Notes: generated by a model not told the origin, from the letters alone. A stretch of DNA of 34,986 bases from Fusobacterium sp. (GCF_030528405.1 NZ_JAUMYY010000015.1:2349-37334), one strand, 5' to 3'; shown: positions 9,646-18,165, numbered from the stretch's first letter. Numbers and translations are program-made.

Positions 9646-11571
9646 ATGGTATTTCCTTTTGTAGCAGTAGAAGGGCAGGACAGATTAAAGAAGGCTCTAC
9701 TACTCAATATAATTAATGAAAAAATAGGTGGAGTGCTTATAAATGGTGAGAAGGGAACAGCAAAGTCTACTTTAGTAAGAGGACTAGAAAAGATTTTAAC
9801 GAATAAAAAAATTATAAATTTACCTTTGAATATAACTGAAGATAATTTAGTAGGAAGTATAGACATTGAAAAAACTTTAAAGAGTGGGAAAAAAGTTTTT
9901 CAAGAAGGACTTTTGAAAAAATGCCATAACAATATACTCTACATAGATGAGATAAATCTTTTGGGAGAAAGTATAATTAGCACTATTTTAGATGTGGCAT
10001 CCAGAGAAAAAAATTATATAGAAAGAGAGGGAATAAGTTTTTCTCATGATTCTAAATTTATTTTAATAGGGACAATGAACTCTGAAGAGGGAGATTTAAA
10101 ACCTCAGCTTTTAGATAAATTTGGACTATATGTTAATGTTGAAGGAAGCCAAGATGTTTTGGAAAGAGTAAGCATAGTAAAAAAAAGATTGGACTATGAA
10201 GAAGATCCCATAAAGTTTTCAGAAAAATATTTTGAGTCAGAAGAACTTTTAAAAAAGAAAATCCTAGAAGCTAGGGAAAAGTTAAAAATTATAAAAGTAA
10301 GCAAGCAGATTATGAATATAGCTGTTAAATTTATTGAAGAAGCGAATTGTTTAGGAAATAGGGCTGAGATAATTTTAATAGAAACAGCAAGAGCAATAGC
10401 TGCCTTTGATAAGAGAACTTACCTTAATATTGATGATTTAAAAGAAGCTGCCAGTTTTGTATTGGCACATAGAATAAATTCTAAAAATAAAATTGTAAAT
10501 ACTGATAAAGAGAATAGAGATTCTGAAAATAATGAATTTAATAATCAAGAACAGGATAAAGAAAATAGAAATAATAAATCGAATCAAAAAGAGGAAAATC
10601 AATACTTAAAAGAAAATGATTCAGGCAATGGTGCTCAAGATAACAATGTGGAAAATTTTGATAATGAAGATAAGCAAGAAGAAAATTCACAATATGATGA
10701 TAATAAGGCTACTGATGAGTTAAAAGAAGAAGAATTTGATATAGGGGAAATTTTTAAACTAAAAAATATTTTCTTAGATGCTGCAAAGGATAGATTAGAA
10801 AGACAGGGAAATGGAAAAAGATGTAAAACCAAATCAAGTTCTCTACAGGGAAGATATATAAAAAGTAGTATAGCTAAAGGTAAGATAAACGATTTTGCAT
10901 TGGATGCAAGTATAAGAGCTGCAGCACCCTATCAGCTTGAGAAAAAAAATAAAGAACTTATGATAAATATAAAAAAAGAGCATATAAGAATAAAACAAAG
11001 AGAGAGAAGGACAGGAATTTCTATTTTATTTGTAGTTGATTCAAGTGGTTCTATGGGAGTAAAAAAAAGAATGGAGGCAGTGAAAGGGGCTATTATGTCA
11101 CTTCTGAAAGAGGCCTATGAAAAAAGAGATAAGGTTGGGATGATATCTTTTAGAAAAGATAGGGCTGAGGAGCTTCTACCTTTTACAAGAAGTATTGATC
11201 TGGCACAAAAAAGATTGAAAAAGCTATCAACAGGCGGAAGAACACCTTTGGCTGAAGCTCTTCAAAAAGCATATACTACAGTAAAAAAAGAGATGAAAAA
11301 AGACAAGAAAACTTTGCCAGTTGTTATATTTTTGTCCGATGGAAAAGCCAATTTCTCACTTTACAATAGGGAGCCTGTTAAAGAAAGTTTAGACTTAGCC
11401 GAAAAAATAAAAAGAGAAGGAATGAAATGTATCGTTATAGATACTGAAGAGGGATTTATTAAATTGGAAATGGCAAGGACTTTAAGTGAAAAAATGGGAG
11501 CAGCTTATTATAAACTAGATAATATTAGAAGTGATGATTTGATTCAACTTATAAAAAATAATATTAATTAA
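9646..11571 (+). CDS. chlD: ChlI-ChlD fusion: AAA+ domain, acidic linker, VWA domain
   Basis: This 641-residue protein is the second motor and adaptor subunit of the chelatase. Residues 1-280 form an AAA+ domain with intact Walker A GEKGTAKS at 34-41 and Walker B LYIDEIN at 98-104. Many ChlD proteins have degenerate sites, so intact motifs suggest ATP binding is kept. Residues 281-365 are a low-complexity Asn/Glu/Asp/Lys linker, the acidic hinge typical of ChlD. The C-terminal VWA domain has the MIDAS motif DSSGSMG at 465-471, with TGGRTPLAEAL and LSDGKAN supplying further metal ligands. It lacks the four-cysteine insert of the preceding paralogue. GAGGAGG precedes the ATG, and the gene starts 12 bases after chlI. 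The pair most likely arose by tandem duplication of the ATPase part. Confidence 0.93.
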   Translation: MVFPFVAVEGQDRLKKALLLNIINEKIGGVLINGEKGTAKSTLVRGLEKILTNKKIINLPLNITEDNLVGSIDIEKTLKSGKKVFQEGLLKKCHNNILYIDEINLLGESIISTILDVASREKNYIEREGISFSHDSKFILIGTMNSEEGDLKPQLLDKFGLYVNVEGSQDVLERVSIVKKRLDYEEDPIKFSEKYFESEELLKKKILEAREKLKIIKVSKQIMNIAVKFIEEANCLGNRAEIILIETARAIAAFDKRTYLNIDDLKEAASFVLAHRINSKNKIVNTDKENRDSENNEFNNQEQDKENRNNKSNQKEENQYLKENDSGNGAQDNNVENFDNEDKQEENSQYDDNKATDELKEEEFDIGEIFKLKNIFLDAAKDRLERQGNGKRCKTKSSSLQGRYIKSSIAKGKINDFALDASIRAAAPYQLEKKNKELMINIKKEHIRIKQRERRTGISILFVVDSSGSMGVKKRMEAVKGAIMSLLKEAYEKRDKVGMISFRKDRAEELLPFTRSIDLAQKRLKKLSTGGRTPLAEALQKAYTTVKKEMKKDKKTLPVVIFLSDGKANFSLYNREPVKESLDLAEKIKREGMKCIVIDTEEGFIKLEMARTLSEKMGAAYYKLDNIRSDDLIQLIKNNIN

Positions 11572-11588
11572 AAAAAGAAGGTATTAAG

Positions 11589-12557
11589 ATGTATAAAATA
11601 TTGAATCGAGGAGATTTCTTTTCCCATGATGAATTGAAGAAAAGTATGGATAAATATTCAAGTAAGTATGGATTTGATGGTTACGAACTTATAAAATATA
11701 CAAATAGTGATGAAGGGCATTTGAAAGGATACTTTAAAGGTTATCATATCAGATTTTTTCCATCTTGGATGGAATTTTACAAAGAAGATTTCAGCTCCTT
11801 GTATGAAGAACTGAAGGATAAGAAATATTTTAAGGCTCTTTGTGGTGGTGAAAATTCAAAGTCGGAGCTAGTGAATTATCTTAAAAATGAGCTAGAAATA
11901 GCTAAAAAATTGGAAGTCGAATATATTGTGTTTCATGCTTGTAATATAAAAATACTTGAAAGTTTAACCTATATATTTAAATATTCTGATTTGGAAGTGT
12001 TGGAAAATGTTGTTAAGATAATAAATGAAATTTTTGAAAACAAAGACTATAAATTTGAACTTCTCTTTGAAAATCTATGGTGGCCTGGTTTAAGACTTAC
12101 AAATAAAGAAGAAATGGAATATCTTTTAAAAAATATAAACTATAAAAATATAGGTTTTATCCTTGATACAGGACATATGATAAATAATAACATTGAAATT
12201 AAAAATTCTAAAGAGGCAGTTGACTACATAAGGAAGAATTTAGATAATCTGGGAGAATACAAAAAGTATATCTATGGCATGCATCTTAATTATTCATTGT
12301 CTGGACAATATGTAAAAACTGCCATAGAAAAAAATAGAAAAATAGATTTAGATATTTATGAATGTATGAAAAATATATACGAACACATTAATCGCATAGA
12401 TTATCATGACCCGTTTGAAGATGAGGGAATTATAGATATAATAAAGGCTCTTCCTATTAAATATTTAGTATACGAATTAATAGGAAAAAGTGAGGAAGAA
12501 TTAGAAAGTAAGATAGAAAGACAGGATAAAATTTTGAAAAAATTTTTAGAATTTTAA
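11589..12557 (+). CDS. AP-endonuclease-2/xylose-isomerase-like TIM barrel, candidate CbiR
   Basis: This 322-residue protein has the pattern of the sugar phosphate isomerase/epimerase or AP endonuclease 2 superfamily: alternating strands and helices with candidate metal ligands at His116 (VFHACN), Glu161 (LLFENLWWPG), Asp193 and His196 (LDTGHM) and His232 (GMHLNYS). By family knowledge, CbiR, the cobamide-remodelling hydrolase described from Akkermansia, belongs to this superfamily and cuts the nucleotide loop of cobamides. This gene is the last of an operon with corrinoid-type transport genes, cbiZ and cobN, so CbiR is the best specific guess. The superfamily is broad, however, and without an alignment the assignment is inference. 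The gap to the preceding gene is 17 bases, and a hairpin terminator follows. Confidence 0.8.
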   Translation: MYKILNRGDFFSHDELKKSMDKYSSKYGFDGYELIKYTNSDEGHLKGYFKGYHIRFFPSWMEFYKEDFSSLYEELKDKKYFKALCGGENSKSELVNYLKNELEIAKKLEVEYIVFHACNIKILESLTYIFKYSDLEVLENVVKIINEIFENKDYKFELLFENLWWPGLRLTNKEEMEYLLKNINYKNIGFILDTGHMINNNIEIKNSKEAVDYIRKNLDNLGEYKKYIYGMHLNYSLSGQYVKTAIEKNRKIDLDIYECMKNIYEHINRIDYHDPFEDEGIIDIIKALPIKYLVYELIGKSEEELESKIERQDKILKKFLEF

Positions 12558-12589
12558 TAAGTAAAATTTAATTTACTAAAAATTATTTG

Positions 12590-12666
12590 GGGCTAGCACT
12601 TATGAGAACTATAGCTTTCTTATATAAGTAAGAAACAGTTAGTTCAAAAAATGCTAGCCCTTATTT
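12590..12666. terminator. Nested hairpin terminator between convergent operons
   Basis: The outer arms GGGCTAGCA (12590-12598) and TGCTAGCCC (12652-12660) are perfectly complementary. Inside them GAACTA (12606-12611) pairs with TAGTTC (12640-12645), and TTTCTTA (12616-12622) pairs with TAAGAAA (12629-12635) around a 6-base loop. TTATTT follows on the + strand, and an A/T-rich tract ending in TTTTT follows on the - strand. It lies between the end of the corrinoid operon and the end of the APC permease gene, so it may stop transcription from both sides. The rest of the 152-base gap (12558-12709) shows no gene. Confidence 0.7.
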
Positions 12667-12709
12667 AACTACAAAGGAGGCAACTTATATCTCTATTTTT
12701 AAAAAAATA

Positions 12710-14050
12710 CTACTCCTTTAAAGTATAGCTATCTAAGACATTTACAGAATTTGATTTATATCTTATATTAGCAAAAATGAAAGCACCTATAATGACAATT
12801 ATGTTTCCAATTAGAAAGTGAGTTGGAAGAGAACGACACATTAAAAGTGCTTGCAATGCATATACAAGAAGAGCAGCCACAACTAATGTAGTAGATAAGG
12901 AAGATCTTATAAATAGAAAAGATTTTTCCCAATTCTTAGAGAATTTTTTAGTCATATTATAAAAGCCTAAAATTACCATCGCATAAGAGAAAGAACTTGT
13001 AAGAGTTACTGTTCTAGAGATTGTACTTATATTTATATTGAAAACAATAGGCAAAAGACCAACGATGAAAAAGAAAGATAGTAAATAAATAGGAGTACGG
13101 TAGCTAGGGTGTATATATGATAATTTTTTAGGAATCCAACCATCTCTTGCAGCTTGAATTAAAGGCTTTGTACAACTAGCAAGTTGAGAGTTTAATGTTG
13201 AGATAAGGGCAGTCCAAGCACCACCAACTATAAAGAAAACATATAAAACTTTTGGTAGAATAGTTTTGGCTACATGAGTTAAAGGCTCTCCCGCAACTTG
13301 CGATAGAGGTAAAATTCCTGCTGCAACCGTAGCCATAAAAGCATATAAAACTGCAACAGATATTGTAGATATGATAATTACTTTTGGTATATCTCTGGTA
13401 GGGTTTTTTGCTTCTGCCGATAGATTAGCTATTAAAGTTGCACCACCTGTTGCAAAAGTTAATTGTGCAGAAGCAGTTAAAAATCCTAAAATTCCATCAG
13501 TAAAAAAAGTTTCAGGCTCATAGTAAGTTGAGAAATTCATATTTAAAATTCCATAGACAGTAAAAATAGTTAAGGCTAGTACCAAACATGAAACAATAAT
13601 ATTTTGAAATTTTGAAAACTTATCAATTCCTAACATATTTAGAATATAGATTATTAGTAATAAACCTATAGCTAGTAATTTTCTGGGAAGCATAGGAACA
13701 AAAGGAAGTGCATAGTCAGCGAAAGATAAGCAGTACATAGATAAAGAAAGATTTTGTAATACAAAAAGTATAGTATAAACTCCTGTATATTTTTTATTAA
13801 ACATAGAGGCAATAATTGAATATATTCCACCTTCAAACCTAGCTACTGTATTTAACATAGCTATTGGTAAGCTTGTTATTAGAACCATAACGGCAGAAAG
13901 TATAAAAGCTAAAGGAACAGATCTTCCTGTCATAGCTATAGCAATTCCAGTTAATGCCATTATTCCCGCACCTATAATTTGACCAACGGCAGCACCCATA
14001 AGATCCCAAAATCCTAGTTCTTGTTTTAAAGTAGTTTTGTTATCAGTCAT
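12710..14050 (-). CDS. APC-family amino acid permease
   Basis: This 446-residue inner-membrane transporter has about 12 hydrophobic segments and the APC signature near the N terminus (GFWDLMGAAVGQIIGAGIMAL, with the unwound glycine-rich first helix). SAEAKNPTRDIP lies in the middle, and a conserved loop with AARDGWIPKKLSYIHPSYRTP follows helix 8. The family carries amino acids, often by proton symport or exchange. The substrate cannot be read directly. It is the last gene of the - strand operon, 66 bases after the M20 amidohydrolase, so an amino acid or amino acid conjugate used by that pathway is a reasonable inference. The start ATG is preceded by AGGTGATG, a weaker site than its neighbours have. 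Confidence 0.9.
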   Translation of the reverse strand: MTDNKTTLKQELGFWDLMGAAVGQIIGAGIMALTGIAIAMTGRSVPLAFILSAVMVLITSLPIAMLNTVARFEGGIYSIIASMFNKKYTGVYTILFVLQNLSLSMYCLSFADYALPFVPMLPRKLLAIGLLLIIYILNMLGIDKFSKFQNIIVSCLVLALTIFTVYGILNMNFSTYYEPETFFTDGILGFLTASAQLTFATGGATLIANLSAEAKNPTRDIPKVIIISTISVAVLYAFMATVAAGILPLSQVAGEPLTHVAKTILPKVLYVFFIVGGAWTALISTLNSQLASCTKPLIQAARDGWIPKKLSYIHPSYRTPIYLLSFFFIVGLLPIVFNINISTISRTVTLTSSFSYAMVILGFYNMTKKFSKNWEKSFLFIRSSLSTTLVVAALLVYALQALLMCRSLPTHFLIGNIIVIIGAFIFANIRYKSNSVNVLDSYTLKE

Positions 14051-14116
14051 ATTTCATCACCTGTCCTTTTTATAAAATATGATGAAAAAATAGCTATCTT
14101 TAAATTCTATAAAATT

Positions 14117-15409
14117 TTATTCCAAAACTTGTATCCAACTTTTTTTCCTTCCTGTTATTTTAAGTAAGTCTAACATACTGTCTTTCCATATAAAAGGGCT
14201 TCTTGAAGTTTCTATATCCGATTCTAAAAAAGAAAGTGCATACACTATACTCGAAACAGCTCCATATTTTAATACATCCTGATCTATCTCAAATTTAGAA
14301 TTATGATGAAGAGCTCCTGTTCCTTTTTCTATATTTTTTATTCCAACTAAAGAATAAACCCCAGGCCACAGTGCTAAGTGATATCCCATACTATCAGATG
14401 CCATCCATGGCTCTATTTCGATAATTTTTTCTTTTCCCAAAACTTCAGATATTTTTCTTCTGGCTAATTCTGCACATTCAGGGTCATTTTTTACTGGTAG
14501 CATAGGGCCTAATATATCAGCAAGTAAAATTTTACAATTATATGCTTTTGAAATATTTTCAACCATATTTTTAATAGCAGATTTATATTTAATAGCTTCG
14601 TCCATCTCAAAAAATCTAGCACCACCATTAAATGAAATAGTATTAGGTATAATATTTCCAGCAGTTCCAGAATGAACTTCACCTATGACATCAGTAAAAG
14701 GAGTAAAGGGAATAATCTTACGAGTTCTTAAGGTAGACATTCCATTGTATATAGCAACAAAGCAGTCTATAGGATTGATTGCCTCATCTGGTCGTGAACC
14801 ATGTCCTCCTCTTCCTTCTAAAATAAAATTCAGTGTAATAGCTCCAGACATAACATTGCCAGTATTTATAGCAATTTTACCACTTTCTAAACCAGAATAT
14901 AGATGTATTCCATAGGAAGAATCAATATGAATATTATTATCCCTTATATATTTGTATAGATAAACATAATTTCCAGTGCCCTCTTCACCTCGTTCAAACA
15001 TAAAAATTATATTACCGTTAATCATATCTTTGTACTTATATAGTATTTTTATAGCAGTTAATAACATAGCTGTATGTCCATCATGTCCACAGGCATGGCA
15101 TAGTCCTTTTCTGTCAGAAATTATTTGCTTTTTATTAGATAGATTTTCCTCATCTTCTTCTATTTGTAAGGCATCTATATCAGCTCTAAGTAACACAGTT
15201 TTTTCTGAGTTTTTACCTTTTAAAAAAGCTAATATACCACCATGTTCAACATCGATGTAATCTATACCTATATTTTCTAACTCGTTTATTATTTTTTTTA
15301 CAGTTTCATCTTCAAAATTAGAAGGTTCAGGGTATTTGTGAAAATATTTCTGCAAATCTAACATATATTTTTCTTCATTTAATACTTCCTGCATTATATC
15401 AAATTTCAT
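14117..15409 (-). CDS. M20-family amidohydrolase (N-acyl amino acid or conjugate deacylase)
   Basis: This 430-residue metallopeptidase-like amidohydrolase resembles the M20D group (hippurate hydrolase, N-acyl-L-amino-acid amidohydrolase, IAA-conjugate hydrolase). The metal-binding segments are present: LLRADIDAL at about 73-81, CHACGHDGHTA at 104-114 with the group-typical cysteine at 107, and ERGEEGTGN with the catalytic and metal-binding glutamates. A later GGRGGHGSRPDEAINPI block marks the lid or dimerisation domain. No signal peptide is seen, so it acts in the cytoplasm. AGGAGG lies 7 bases before the ATG. Its neighbours are a carrier (43 bases upstream) and a C-S lyase, which suggests that it releases an acyl group from an imported cysteine derivative. 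Dipeptides or other acyl amino acids remain possible substrates. Confidence 0.9.
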   Translation of the reverse strand: MKFDIMQEVLNEEKYMLDLQKYFHKYPEPSNFEDETVKKIINELENIGIDYIDVEHGGILAFLKGKNSEKTVLLRADIDALQIEEDEENLSNKKQIISDRKGLCHACGHDGHTAMLLTAIKILYKYKDMINGNIIFMFERGEEGTGNYVYLYKYIRDNNIHIDSSYGIHLYSGLESGKIAINTGNVMSGAITLNFILEGRGGHGSRPDEAINPIDCFVAIYNGMSTLRTRKIIPFTPFTDVIGEVHSGTAGNIIPNTISFNGGARFFEMDEAIKYKSAIKNMVENISKAYNCKILLADILGPMLPVKNDPECAELARRKISEVLGKEKIIEIEPWMASDSMGYHLALWPGVYSLVGIKNIEKGTGALHHNSKFEIDQDVLKYGAVSSIVYALSFLESDIETSRSPFIWKDSMLDLLKITGRKKSWIQVLE

Positions 15410-15452
15410 TTAAAACCTCCTCAATTAATATTTATAAGTTTTTATAAAGAAT

Positions 15453-16841
15453 TTAAAAAGCAGTCCAACCAGTTGAAGTTAATATAAACATACATAAAAA
15501 TGATAGTAAAATAAATACAATAACTTTTGGAAAAACCCACTTTAGCCATTTAGGAAAAGGAACCCCAGCCATAGCACAAGAACCCACAGTCCAACCAAGA
15601 GCAGGAGAAATTAAATTAGAAAAACCATCTCCATATTGGAAAGCTTGTATTCCTAATTCAGGAGGCATATTTAATGCTTCCACAATAGGTTTTAAAATTG
15701 GTATGAGTATAGCTGCTTTTGAACTTGCAGATGGAATGATTAGATTAATTAATGAGATAACGGCAGTCATTCCAATACTAGCAAATGTTCTTGGAAGATC
15801 CATAAGAGGTTTTGTTAATATATATACTATAGTATCCAATACTTGTCCATTGGTAAGAACTAAAGACATTACTTTTGCAAGCCCTATTACAAAACCTACA
15901 AAGACTATTGAAGATAGACCTTTAGAAAATTCTTCAGCTAATTTTTTAAAAGAGAATTTTGCAAGAAAACCTGCAATAATACTTACTATTAAATTGATCG
16001 CAAGCATAAATGGATAGAGTTGTTTGCTATCTTTAGCAAAGAAAGGATAGGCAACTATTAGGATATATTGCCCTAGAAAAATAAGAATAATTATTATACT
16101 TCTTATTGAAAGTGGCACTTTTTTAATTTCATCTATTTTTGATAAATCATTGGGATTCCATCCATCATTGTACATCAATGAATGAGCTGGATTTTTTTTA
16201 ATTTTATTTATATAGTTTATTAAGAAAAAAAGCCCAACTAACATAAAGAAGTTCATCGATAAAAACATAGTAAAAAATGCTCCATAAACTCTAACACCCA
16301 TTAACATTTGGCTAGGTGATTGCTTTACAGGCCCTGTTCCAAAACCTATTAGAGTTGCGTATGTTGTGACACCCATTGCACAGATGGGATCTAATTTTAA
16401 TTTCTTTGAGAAAATAACGCCAATAGGGACAACAGCAATTAAGGCATCTGTTCCTCCAAAGCCTCCAAGGTAAACCATTAAAATAAACATAATAGAGATT
16501 AGAATACTTTGGTTTTTATCTTTTAATTTATATATTGCCCAACCTAATAATTCATCTATAGCTCCAGTTGCCATAACAATTGATGTCATAGCACCTGAAA
16601 TTAAAACAACCCAAATAATCATTCCTGAATCAACAAGCCCTTTCATAATAAACATAAGCATTCCCCATGGGCTTACAGGACTTTGACTTCCTAAATAAGA
16701 AAATTGAGAACCTATTATTTTACCTTTTTCATCAATAGCGAATTTTCCAGCTGGAACTATATAAGTTAGCAAGCTTGCAAAGAGCAATAAACCTAACATT
16801 ATCCAAAATAAATGAGGCATTTTAAGTTGTTTTTTTTCCAT
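15453..16841 (-). CDS. YfcC/DcuC-like carrier protein
   Basis: This 462-residue membrane protein has about 12 hydrophobic segments of the YfcC type, related to C4-dicarboxylate and basic amino acid carriers. Typical features are the N-terminal LLTYIVPAGKF segment, MVYLGGFGGTDALIAVVPIG in the first repeat, GFGTGPVKQSPSQ, and a C-terminal repeat with LIIPSASSKAAILIPI and GDGFSNLISPALGW. Members are often annotated as arginine/ornithine or dicarboxylate exchangers, but many have no tested substrate. AGGAGG precedes the ATG. It lies between the C-S lyase and the amidohydrolase genes and may import the conjugate that they break down. The 63-base gap upstream contains a plausible promoter of its own. 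Confidence 0.88.
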   Translation of the reverse strand: MEKKQLKMPHLFWIMLGLLLFASLLTYIVPAGKFAIDEKGKIIGSQFSYLGSQSPVSPWGMLMFIMKGLVDSGMIIWVVLISGAMTSIVMATGAIDELLGWAIYKLKDKNQSILISIMFILMVYLGGFGGTDALIAVVPIGVIFSKKLKLDPICAMGVTTYATLIGFGTGPVKQSPSQMLMGVRVYGAFFTMFLSMNFFMLVGLFFLINYINKIKKNPAHSLMYNDGWNPNDLSKIDEIKKVPLSIRSIIIILIFLGQYILIVAYPFFAKDSKQLYPFMLAINLIVSIIAGFLAKFSFKKLAEEFSKGLSSIVFVGFVIGLAKVMSLVLTNGQVLDTIVYILTKPLMDLPRTFASIGMTAVISLINLIIPSASSKAAILIPILKPIVEALNMPPELGIQAFQYGDGFSNLISPALGWTVGSCAMAGVPFPKWLKWVFPKVIVFILLSFLCMFILTSTGWTAF

Positions 16842-16869
16842 TATAACCTCCTAAATATATTAAATTTTG

Positions 16870-16898
16870 TTTATAATTTAGATTTGAGATTTTGTTAA
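16870..16898 (-). promoter_or_regulatory. Possible internal promoter for the YfcC-type carrier gene
   Basis: On the - strand TTAACA (16893-16898), a 17-base spacer and TATAAA (16870-16875) lie in the 63-base gap between the C-S lyase and the carrier. The hexamers and spacing are good, but such matches are common in AT-rich DNA. Confidence 0.4.
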
Positions 16899-16904
16899 AG
16901 TTTA

Positions 16905-18092
16905 CTATTTATAAATTTTTATTAGTGCTTTTTCTAGTCTTTTTAAAGAATCTTCTATCACCCAAGTAGGAGCAGCTAAATTTATTCTTTCATATCCACT
17001 GCCTTCATCACCAAAAATATATCCTTCATCAGTAAAAAATTCAGCCTCCATATGCATAAAATTTTCTAATTCTTCATTTGACAAGTTGAGAGCTCTAAAA
17101 TCAATCCATTGTAAATAAGTACCTTCTATAAGTCTGGCTTTAATTTTAGGAAATTTTTCATCAAAGAATTTTTTTACAATTTTTTGATTAGTATCTATAA
17201 GTTTTATTAATTCAAAAAGCCATTCTTCACCATAAGTATATGCTAGTTCACATGCCTTATAGCCCAAAATATTTATTGAAGCACTTCTCATAACCTGCAA
17301 AGTTTCAGAATATTTATCCCTAAGTTCTTTGTTTTTGATTATGATATTAGATGTTGCCATTCCAGCTAGGTTAAATGTTTTTGAAGGGGCTGTACATAGA
17401 ATTAAATTATCTTCAATTTCTCCACCCAGCCTTCCCATCATAAAATGTTCATACCCAGGCATAATAATATCACACCATATTTCATCAGATACAATAATAG
17501 TATTATTTTTTACTGCTATTTCTCCTAGTTTTTTTAATTCATCTTTTTTCCAAACTCTACCGATAGGATTATGAGGGCTACAGAATATAATAAGTTTATT
17601 CTCAGCCTTTTTAGCAAGATTTTCTAGTTTTTCAAAGTCTATTGTATAGTATCCATCAGTTTCTATAAGAGGGCAATTAACAATTTTTCTGTTATTTTTT
17701 TCAATAGCCATAGAAAAAGGATAGTAAACAGGTCTAAAAATTATAACTCCATCTCCAGGATTAGTAAAAGCATTAACGGCTGCATAAAAAGCATTTACAA
17801 CTCCTGGGGTATTAACAATCCATTCTTTTTCAACTTTATATTTATGTCTTTTTTCTATCCAAGAAATAACAGAATTAAGAAAGCTTGGATAAGCAGCTGT
17901 ATATCCTAATATGACTTTATCCAAATATTTTTTTAAACCTTCTATAACTTCTGGTACAGGTTTTAATTCCATATCAGCAACAGATAAAGGCACAATGTTA
18001 TCAGCTACATTAGGATTCCATTCATACATTTGTTCCCACTTAATAGAGCCAGTATTTTTTCTGGATTCTAGAGTTGTGAAATCATACTTCAT
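16905..18092 (-). CDS. patB: MalY/PatB-type PLP-dependent C-S beta-lyase (aminotransferase class I/II fold)
   Basis: This 395-residue PLP enzyme belongs to the MalY/PatB group, which cleaves the C-S bond of cystathionine, cysteine and cysteine S-conjugates to give pyruvate, ammonia and a thiol. The motifs are clear: N-terminal WEQMYEWNP and LSVADMELKP, the CSPHNPIGRVW block at 171-181, SDEIW with Asp203 that contacts the PLP ring nitrogen, the Schiff-base lysine at 238 in APSKTFNLAG, and a C-terminal GYERINLAAPTW arginine region. AAGGAGGTG lies before the ATG. Fusobacteria are known for several H2S- or thiol-producing enzymes, and this one fits that pattern. Its neighbours (amidohydrolase and carriers) suggest action on a deacylated cysteine conjugate. 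Cystathionine beta-lyase activity is the alternative. Confidence 0.9.
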   Translation of the reverse strand: MKYDFTTLESRKNTGSIKWEQMYEWNPNVADNIVPLSVADMELKPVPEVIEGLKKYLDKVILGYTAAYPSFLNSVISWIEKRHKYKVEKEWIVNTPGVVNAFYAAVNAFTNPGDGVIIFRPVYYPFSMAIEKNNRKIVNCPLIETDGYYTIDFEKLENLAKKAENKLIIFCSPHNPIGRVWKKDELKKLGEIAVKNNTIIVSDEIWCDIIMPGYEHFMMGRLGGEIEDNLILCTAPSKTFNLAGMATSNIIIKNKELRDKYSETLQVMRSASINILGYKACELAYTYGEEWLFELIKLIDTNQKIVKKFFDEKFPKIKARLIEGTYLQWIDFRALNLSNEELENFMHMEAEFFTDEGYIFGDEGSGYERINLAAPTWVIEDSLKRLEKALIKIYK

Positions 18093-18165
18093 ACAGAAAA
18101 CACCTCCTTAAAGTTTTAGAAATTTAATAATTCTCAAATTTTAAATAAAGTGTAATGTTTTATGT

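Noticed and set aside
9186-9866. Two - strand open frames across chlI and the start of the fusion gene
   Set aside because: Both lie antisense to well-defined AAA+ genes and give serine- and phenylalanine-rich shadow translations without domain patterns.
10500-10740. Asn/Glu-rich low-complexity stretch as a sign of a frameshift or fusion error in the ChlI-ChlD gene
   Set aside because: Acidic low-complexity linkers between the AAA+ and VWA domains are normal in ChlD proteins, and the frame stays open with intact motifs on both sides.
12673-12720. AAAGGAGG near 12673 as a ribosome-binding site of a missed small gene, or AAAGGAG/CTCCTTT as a second hairpin
   Set aside because: No ATG, GTG or TTG with an open frame follows, and the right arm is the coding end of the permease gene, so the pairing is probably accidental.
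14685-15260. + strand open frames inside the M20 amidohydrolase gene
   Set aside because: They are antisense shadows of conserved metal-binding segments, and no start signals are seen.
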